Assembly: GCA_023387135.1 (NCBI GenBank)
Contig: JAEWIK010000394.1
Span: 1 to 10,034 of the forward strand
Length of the DNA: 10,034 nucleotides
Direction: 5' to 3'
DNA from: Actinomycetes bacterium
GTDB lineage: Bacteria > Actinomycetota > Actinomycetes > Propionibacteriales > Propionibacteriaceae
Below the pieces are notes generated by a model. That model made no database searches and was not told the DNA's origin. It was given only the letters and a program-made list of their open reading frames with translations. The position numbers and the translations under genes are program-made. This document shows positions 6,422 through 10,034 of this stretch, piece after piece (the first letter of the stretch is position 1; each line of letters starts with the position of its first letter).

Positions 6422-6703
6422 GTGATCAGGTCGTTCCGTGACGCTGCAACGGAGAGGGTCTGGTCACGGGAGCGCAGCCGATCAATCGACCCACGGATCG
6501 AGCGGGCCGCGTTACGAAAACTGGTCATGCTCGACGCCGCTGAAGTCTTGGACGACCTGCGCGCGCCTCCGGGCAACAGACTCGAAGCCCTCCACGGCGA
6601 CCGAGCCGGTCAGCACAGCATCAGGATCAACCAGCAATGGCGGATCTGCTTCACCTGGACGGACGCCGGGCCCGTCGACGTCCAGATCGTCGACTATCAC
6701 TGA
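6422..6703 (+). CDS. higB: HigB-like toxin of a type II toxin-antitoxin system
   Basis: HigB toxins are small RelE/ParE-fold ribonucleases that usually cut mRNA on the ribosome and are held inactive by HigA. The 93-aa product starts VIRSFRDAATERVW and carries the family core GNRLEALHGDRAGQHSIRIN (51-70), followed by QQWRICFTW (71-79) and the end VQIVDYH. GTG-6422 was chosen because homologues start (M)IRSFRD and because a -10 box lies six nt upstream. The open frame extends to an ATG at 6383, but those residues precede the family start and would cross the operator. The antitoxin follows after 11 nt, in the toxin-first order typical of higBA. Residues typical of the active site are intact. Whether the toxin is active cannot be told from sequence. 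Confidence 0.92.
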   Translation: MIRSFRDAATERVWSRERSRSIDPRIERAALRKLVMLDAAEVLDDLRAPPGNRLEALHGDRAGQHSIRINQQWRICFTWTDAGPVDVQIVDYH

Positions 6704-6714
6704 AGGAGATGCCC

Positions 6715-7008
6715 ATGGCCGCCACTGCTCCCGTTCATCCGGGCGAGATCCTCGCCGAGGAGTTCCTCACGCCTCTGGCGATCTCCCAGAACCGACTCGC
6801 CGTCGCCATCGGGGTGCCGCCTCGTCGCATCAACGAGATAGTGCACGGCAAGCGAAGGATCACCGCCGACACTGCCCTGCGCCTCTCTCGCTACTTCGGG
6901 ACGACAGACCTGTTCTGGCTGAACCTCCAGGTCCGCTTCGACCTGGAGACCGAGAAGGACCACCTGGGCAGCACCCTCGATCAGATCCAGCCGCTCCGCT
7001 CTGCGTGA
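6715..7008 (+). CDS. higA: HigA-like XRE-family antitoxin
   Basis: This 97-aa protein neutralises HigB and probably represses the operon. It opens with VHPGEILAEEFL (7-18), the standard HigA beginning, followed by a helix-turn-helix of the XRE type (ISQNRLAVAIGVPPRRINEI) and the GKRRITADTALRLSRYFG segment that completes the helical bundle. The C-terminal helix region includes FWLNLQVRFDLE. The ribosome site AAGGAG (6703-6708) overlaps the higB stop (TGAAGGAG) and lies six nt before ATG-6715. An ATG at 6709 directly abuts it and is unlikely to be used. The palindrome in front of higB is the natural binding site. It ends 15 bp from the convergent membrane-protein gene, with no obvious terminator between them. 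Confidence 0.93.
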   Translation: MAATAPVHPGEILAEEFLTPLAISQNRLAVAIGVPPRRINEIVHGKRRITADTALRLSRYFGTTDLFWLNLQVRFDLETEKDHLGSTLDQIQPLRSA

Positions 7009-7023
7009 TTCCCCACGACCTCG

Positions 7024-7431
7024 CTAGGCGGACCGCCTGAAGTGGCTCCACTCGCGTGAGGCGGTGACGACGGCTGCGACGCCCAGGAGTGCCGCTGCGA
7101 TGGGGATTGCGATCCCCGGGAGGTCGGACGACGCTAGCCAGCCGTACGCGTTGATGGCGACGACCACCTGGGACGACACCGCGACGACGAGCGACGAGCC
7201 CATGCCGATCGCGGCAACCCAGGTGACGTGGCGACCGACGCAGGCGGCGACCGCGCCGGTGACGGCGATGAGCGCGAGCACTCCCAGGAGAGCAAGGGGG
7301 ATGCGATCCTCGGGATCGACGCCCAGGAACGACGCCGCCATCAACAGCGGGACGAGAGCACCGACGCCTGCCGACATCACCGCGAGCAGCACGCGGGACC
7401 ACCGCGCGGGTCGTCGTCGACCATAGGCCAA
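7024..7431 (-). CDS. Hypothetical integral membrane protein (four predicted TM helices)
   Basis: I do not recognise a family. The 135-aa product has a basic N-terminus (YGRRRPARWSR) followed by four hydrophobic segments at about 14-36, 46-64, 69-92 and 105-122, and a short polar C-terminus (SREWSHFRRSA). The positive-inside rule suggests both ends are cytoplasmic. The start is a TTG at 7431; an in-frame stop 33 nt upstream leaves little room for another, though GTG-7392 or ATG-7374 could also serve. No Shine-Dalgarno sequence is visible. It converges on higA with a 15-bp gap and is not part of that operon. Coding is supported by the coherent membrane topology and GC-rich third positions. No function is proposed. 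Confidence 0.6.
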   Translation of the reverse strand: MAYGRRRPARWSRVLLAVMSAGVGALVPLLMAASFLGVDPEDRIPLALLGVLALIAVTGAVAACVGRHVTWVAAIGMGSSLVVAVSSQVVVAINAYGWLASSDLPGIAIPIAAALLGVAAVVTASREWSHFRRSA

Positions 7432-7513
7432 GGGTAGACGGCCGAGCTGCCCGCATCGGCAGTGTCATCCGCCGGGCAGCCAGCGCACGACGCCACACCG
7501 ATTACCTGCTGGC

Positions 7514-7535
7514 GGGGGGTGGGTACAGGGCGGGG
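7514..7535 (+). other. G-quadruplex motif in a divergent intergenic region
   Basis: Four G-runs (6, 3, 3 and 4 Gs) are separated by loops of 1, 4 and 1 nt, a textbook intramolecular G4 pattern. More G-triplets follow at 7542-7544 and 7550-7552. The motif is on the plus strand between the membrane-protein gene (minus) and the DUF1622 gene (plus). The rest of 7432-7672 is purine-rich with no recognised gene. Confidence 0.5.
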
Positions 7536-7672
7536 AAGGACGGGTGAGCGGGAGTCGAAGGATGGACGGTCTGAACGGGGTTGCTGGAGGGGCGCGGCGG
7601 CGTGCGTGCGCCGCGTGGCGGCTCGGGGACGCGTGCGGACTGGGCTCCCGCGGGATGGGCGGCTAGAGCGGC

Positions 7673-8044
7673 ATGGACGTTCGACAGGTCATCGAAGCGG
7701 CAGGGACCCTGCTGGATGCACTCGGGGTCGCTGTCATCGTGCTGGGAGTGTTCGCGTCGGGGATCAACGCGGCGGTGCGATGGGCTCGGCGCGAGCGAGA
7801 GGACATCTACTCCCGCTTCCGGAGCCAGCTCGGGCGCTCCATCCTGCTGGGGCTCGAACTGCTCGTCGGCGCCGACATCGTGCGGACGGTCGCCGTCACT
7901 CCCACCATCGACTCGGTGCTGGCGCTGGGGCTGATCGTCGTCATCCGCACGTTCCTGAGCTTCTCGCTCGAACTCGAGATCAGCGGACGCTGGCCCTGGC
8001 AGAAGCGCGGCGACGCTCCCAGCGGACGCCTGCGCACCGAGTAG
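7673..8044 (+). CDS. DUF1622 family membrane protein
   Basis: The 123-aa protein has three hydrophobic segments at about 6-31, 55-75 and 82-103. It shows the recalled family features: IEAAGTLLDALGVAVIVLGV at the start, RSILLGLELLVGADIVRTV in the middle, and RTFLSFSLELEISGRWPWQ near the end. The function of DUF1622 proteins is not known to me; they are small inner-membrane proteins of about this length. A loop between the first and second helices carries many charged residues (RREREDIYSRFRSQLGR). The ATG has only a weak upstream purine run (TAGAGCGGC). It is followed by two hairpins before the SDR gene, so it is probably transcribed alone. Confidence 0.82.
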   Translation: MDVRQVIEAAGTLLDALGVAVIVLGVFASGINAAVRWARREREDIYSRFRSQLGRSILLGLELLVGADIVRTVAVTPTIDSVLALGLIVVIRTFLSFSLELEISGRWPWQKRGDAPSGRLRTE

Positions 8045-8049
8045 AGCTC

Positions 8050-8077
8050 CTGGTGGCACCCGAGCAGCGCCCACCAG
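8050..8077 (+). terminator. Inverted repeat after the DUF1622 gene
   Basis: CTGGTGG (8050-8056) pairs perfectly with CCACCAG (8071-8077) across a 14-nt loop, starting 5 nt after the DUF1622 stop. There is no T-run, so a terminator role is uncertain. Confidence 0.3.
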
Positions 8078-8106
8078 CGCCGCGGTGGCCGGCAGGCGGG
8101 CTCTAA

Positions 8107-8123
8107 GGACGGCAGCGCCGTCC
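8107..8123 (+). terminator. Strong GC hairpin before the SDR gene
   Basis: GGACGGC-AGC-GCCGTCC is a perfect 7-bp stem with a 3-nt loop. It lies between the DUF1622 and SDR genes. No U-tract follows, which is common for actinobacterial terminators, so it may end the DUF1622 transcript or isolate the SDR promoter. Confidence 0.4.
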
Positions 8124-8210
8124 CGCCGAGCCGCGAGCCGAGCGACTCGTCGTGATCTGTGCGGGCGGCTGGGTAAGGGACGAGGGTCACCCCATCCCGA
8201 AGGAGCCACC

Positions 8211-9065
8211 ATGTCAGACCTCAGCAAGATCCCCGAGCAGCAGCAGGAGTGGCCGGGCACCGAGGCCGAACTCGATCCGGCACCCGACCACGGCGAGACG
8301 AGCTGGACGCCCAGGGAGCGCCTGACGGGCAAGAAGGCGCTCATCACCGGGGGCGACTCCGGGATCGGGAGGGCCATCGCCATCACGTTCGCCAAGGAGG
8401 GCGCCGACGTCGCCATCGCCTACCTTCCGCAGGAGGAGGCAGACGCCAACGAGACGGCCCGGATCGTGACCGACGCCGGCGGCCGCTGCCTGACCTTCCC
8501 GGCCGACCTGCGGACGCACGAGGCCTGCGCCGACCTGGCCCGCAGCGCGGTGTCGGGCCTGGGCGGCCTCGACGTCCTCGTCTGCAACGCCGCCTTCCAG
8601 CAGACCTACGACGCCCTGGAGAAGTTCCCGCCCGAACAGATCGAGCGGACGTTCGCCACCAACGTGTTCTCGACGTTCTGGCTGGTCCAGGCGCTGGCGG
8701 ACGACCTGGAGAACGGTGGCAGCGTCCTGGTCACAACGTCGGTCCAGGCCTACAAGCCGTCGAGCCACCTGCTCGACTACGCGGCGACCAAGGCCGCCCT
8801 CAACAACCTGACGGTGAACCTCGCCAGCGAACTCGGCGAGCGCGGCATCAGGGTGAACGCGGTGGCGCCCGGCCCGATCTGGACGCCGCTCATCCCCGCG
8901 ACGATGGAGCCCGAGAAGGTGAAGGGCTTCGGTGCCGACACCCCGCTGGGACGCGCCGGCCATCCCGTGGAGGTCGCGGCGGCGTTCGTGTTCCTGGCGT
9001 CCGACGAGGCGAGCTACGTCAGCGGCACCGTCGTCGGCGTCACTGGTGGCAAGCCGGTCTTCTGA
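8211..9065 (+). CDS. Short-chain dehydrogenase/reductase, extended (YdaD/YhdF-like) type
   Basis: The 284-aa protein is a classical NAD(P)-dependent SDR with a 40-residue N-terminal extension. That extension (DHGETSW preceding LTGKKALITGG) is typical of the SDRs annotated as general stress oxidoreductases such as YdaD/YhdF. The nucleotide-binding motif is TGGDSGIG (46-53). The catalytic residues are Ser177 (VTTSVQAY) and Tyr190-x3-Lys194 (DYAATKAA). The usual NNAG is CNAAF here. The C-terminal VSGTVVGVTGG is the conserved family end. AAGGAG (8200-8205) lies five nt before the ATG. Substrate is unknown; cofactor choice cannot be set from the sequence with confidence. It converges on the VOC gene with only 2 bp between stop codons. 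Confidence 0.93.
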   Translation: MSDLSKIPEQQQEWPGTEAELDPAPDHGETSWTPRERLTGKKALITGGDSGIGRAIAITFAKEGADVAIAYLPQEEADANETARIVTDAGGRCLTFPADLRTHEACADLARSAVSGLGGLDVLVCNAAFQQTYDALEKFPPEQIERTFATNVFSTFWLVQALADDLENGGSVLVTTSVQAYKPSSHLLDYAATKAALNNLTVNLASELGERGIRVNAVAPGPIWTPLIPATMEPEKVKGFGADTPLGRAGHPVEVAAAFVFLASDEASYVSGTVVGVTGGKPVF

Positions 9066-9067
9066 GC

Positions 9068-9460
9068 CTAGTGGTCGGTGATGGACGCGAGCAGGGTGGC
9101 GTGCCACCTGCCTTCGGGGTCGGCGACCAGGCAGAACTCGTTGTCCTCCGGGTCGAGCATCACCTGGAAGCCGCCGTCGGGGCCGAAGCGCGGGTCGCCC
9201 CACGTCCGCGCGCCGAGGGCCTCTGCCCTGGCTATCGCGGCCGGGATGTCGTCGACCTCGATGTCGAGATGCACCCTGTTCTTGTCGGACGACTTGGGTT
9301 CGGGGACCTTCTGGAAACCCATCAACGGCGTCGCCTGCACGACCGCCCAGTTCTCGTCGAGCGAGCCCCAGCCGCATTCCAGCAGCTTCCCCCAGAACTC
9401 TGCGAGCCTGCCCGGCTCGGCACAGTCGAGCACCACTTCCTGGATAGACACCGTTGCCAT
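9068..9460 (-). CDS. VOC / glyoxalase-like domain protein
   Basis: The 130-aa protein has the two beta-alpha-beta-beta-beta repeats of the vicinal-oxygen-chelate fold. The first opens with VVLDCAEPGRLAEFW (9-23). The second starts at NRVHLDIEVDD (61-71) and ends with DPEDNEFCLV (103-112). FQKVPEPKSSDKNRVHLD is a hallmark of the glyoxalase-6-like actinobacterial group. His64 and Glu105/Glu108 are candidate ligands, but metal use is not certain in this group. The reaction is unknown; relatives include glyoxalases, dioxygenases and drug-binding resistance proteins. ATG-9460 was chosen because the domain begins there; the open frame to 9622 adds unrelated residues and would overlap the ligase gene. 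GGGG just before the ATG is a weak ribosome site. Confidence 0.9.
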   Translation of the reverse strand: MATVSIQEVVLDCAEPGRLAEFWGKLLECGWGSLDENWAVVQATPLMGFQKVPEPKSSDKNRVHLDIEVDDIPAAIARAEALGARTWGDPRFGPDGGFQVMLDPEDNEFCLVADPEGRWHATLLASITDH

Positions 9461-9557
9461 GTCCCCAGTCTCGCACCCGGGACCGACGATGTCGCCGGCT
9501 CGGACGTGGTCGATGTGCTGTCTTCCGCTTGTCGGTGCCGGACTGTAGGAAGGGACC

Positions 9558-10034
9558 ATGCTGTTCGCAGAGGTCGTGCAGGCGTCCGAACAGGTCGCCG
9601 CCACGAGTTCGCGCAATGCCAAGGTGGCGATCCTCGCCGGCCTGCTGCGCGAGGCTGACCAGCACGAACTGGACGTCGTCGCACACTTCCTCTCGGGCAG
9701 GCTGCGGCAGCGGCGGACGGGCGTGGGCTGGCGTTCGCTCGGCGGGTTCAGCGCGGCGTCGACGCCGTCCCTGACGGTCAGCGACGTGGACGCCTGGCTC
9801 GAGCGGCTCAGCGAGGTGGCGGGCGCGGGCTCCCAGCAGGCCCGTCAGACGGCGCTCGCGGCTCTCATGAGCCAGGCGACCGAGGCCGAACAGCGTTTCC
9901 TCGGCGGCCTGATCGTCGGTGAGACGAGGCAGGGTGCGCTGGAGGGGGTCCTGCTGCAGGCCATCGCGCAGGCGTACGCCGTCCCGGCCGACCTGCTCAG
10001 GAGGGCGGCGATGTTCTCCGGTTCGGTGCCGGCG
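9558..10034 (+). CDS. ligB: ATP-dependent DNA ligase (LigB-like), N-terminal part; runs off the window
   Basis: The 159 visible residues match the N-terminal DNA-binding domain of actinobacterial ATP-dependent DNA ligases such as mycobacterial LigB. It opens with MLFAEVVQASEQVAATSSRNAK, has HFLSGRLRQRRTGVGWRSL, and carries the conserved TEAEQRFLGGLIVGETRQGA run (108-127) and LEGV (128-131). Such enzymes seal nicks with ATP and are accessory to NAD-dependent LigA, probably in repair. The adenylation motif KxDG and the OB domain lie beyond the right edge. GGAAGGG (9548-9554) precedes the ATG by 3 nt. A 97-bp region separates it from the divergent VOC gene, with no operator recognised. No frameshift is seen in the visible part. 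Confidence 0.9.
   Translation, partial: MLFAEVVQASEQVAATSSRNAKVAILAGLLREADQHELDVVAHFLSGRLRQRRTGVGWRSLGGFSAASTPSLTVSDVDAWLERLSEVAGAGSQQARQTALAALMSQATEAEQRFLGGLIVGETRQGALEGVLLQAIAQAYAVPADLLRRAAMFSGSVPA

Noticed and set aside
7422..7441. Leaderless ATG at 7424 (minus) after TACCCT
   Set aside because: The spacing fits a leaderless start, but that frame stops after 15 codons and is not the frame of the membrane protein.
7502..8416. 304-aa minus-strand frame opposite DUF1622
   Set aside because: There is no domain, it is Pro/Ser/Arg-rich, and it spans two hairpins and the SDR start; DUF1622 is clearly the real gene here.
8249..9658. 469-aa plus-strand frame across the SDR, VOC and ligase starts
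   Set aside because: It is out of frame with the SDR, antisense to VOC, and shows low-complexity Arg/Gly/Pro content.
8214..9686. 490-aa minus-strand frame across the SDR and VOC genes
   Set aside because: It is a shadow of the SDR on the other strand, with no recognisable domain; both real genes have complete motifs in other frames.

Overview
The window is dense, GC-rich DNA with the gene content of an actinobacterium (Actinomycetota): a WhiB-family Fe-S protein, a PonA2-type bifunctional PBP with a PASTA domain, a LigB-type ATP-dependent DNA ligase, and several genes whose start codon sits 6-7 nt after a TANNNT -10 box, as in leaderless transcripts. A propionibacterial or related lineage is possible but cannot be fixed from sequence alone. 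No transposase, phage gene, rRNA or CRISPR array is visible.

Left part (1-4110). A gene start on the minus strand at the left edge (MTKWEYVTVPV..., DUF4177-like) is followed by a WhiB4-like gene on the minus strand (152-430). The plus-strand pair ponA2-like (710-3196) and a metallophosphoesterase (3205-4110) is divergent from whiB4. This order resembles the mycobacterial Rv3681c (whiB4)-Rv3682 (ponA2)-Rv3683 block, so it looks like conserved core DNA linking a redox-sensing Fe-S protein to cell-wall synthesis.

Centre (4111-6340). A tRNA-Pro(CGG) with encoded CCA (4163-4239) faces the end of a minus-strand operon. That operon holds a DUF6448 secreted protein (4805-5428) and an overlapping S26 signal peptidase (4218-4832). 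The predicted mature DUF6448 protein begins His-Cys-Asp, like the nickel hook of Ni-superoxide dismutase, and ends in a His/Cys-rich tail. The pairing with a dedicated peptidase recalls SodN/SodX. Divergent to it is a CRP/FNR-type regulator (5645-6340) with FNR-like recognition-helix residues. Between them lies a near-consensus FNR/DNR box centred at -41.5 from the TSS implied by a -10 box of the DUF6448 operon. The three genes therefore look like one regulated unit, and this is the most interesting part of the window.

Right part (6341-10034). A HigBA toxin-antitoxin pair (6422-7008) has a palindromic operator overlapping its -10 box. It is followed by a four-helix membrane protein on the minus strand (7024-7431), an intergenic region with a textbook G-quadruplex motif (7514-7535), a DUF1622 membrane protein (7673-8044), an SDR oxidoreductase (8211-9065), a convergent VOC/glyoxalase-like protein (9068-9460) and the 5' part of an ATP-dependent DNA ligase (9558 to the window end). 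No gene-free stretch exceeds 300 bases; the largest are 431-709, 7432-7672 and about 5429-5644.
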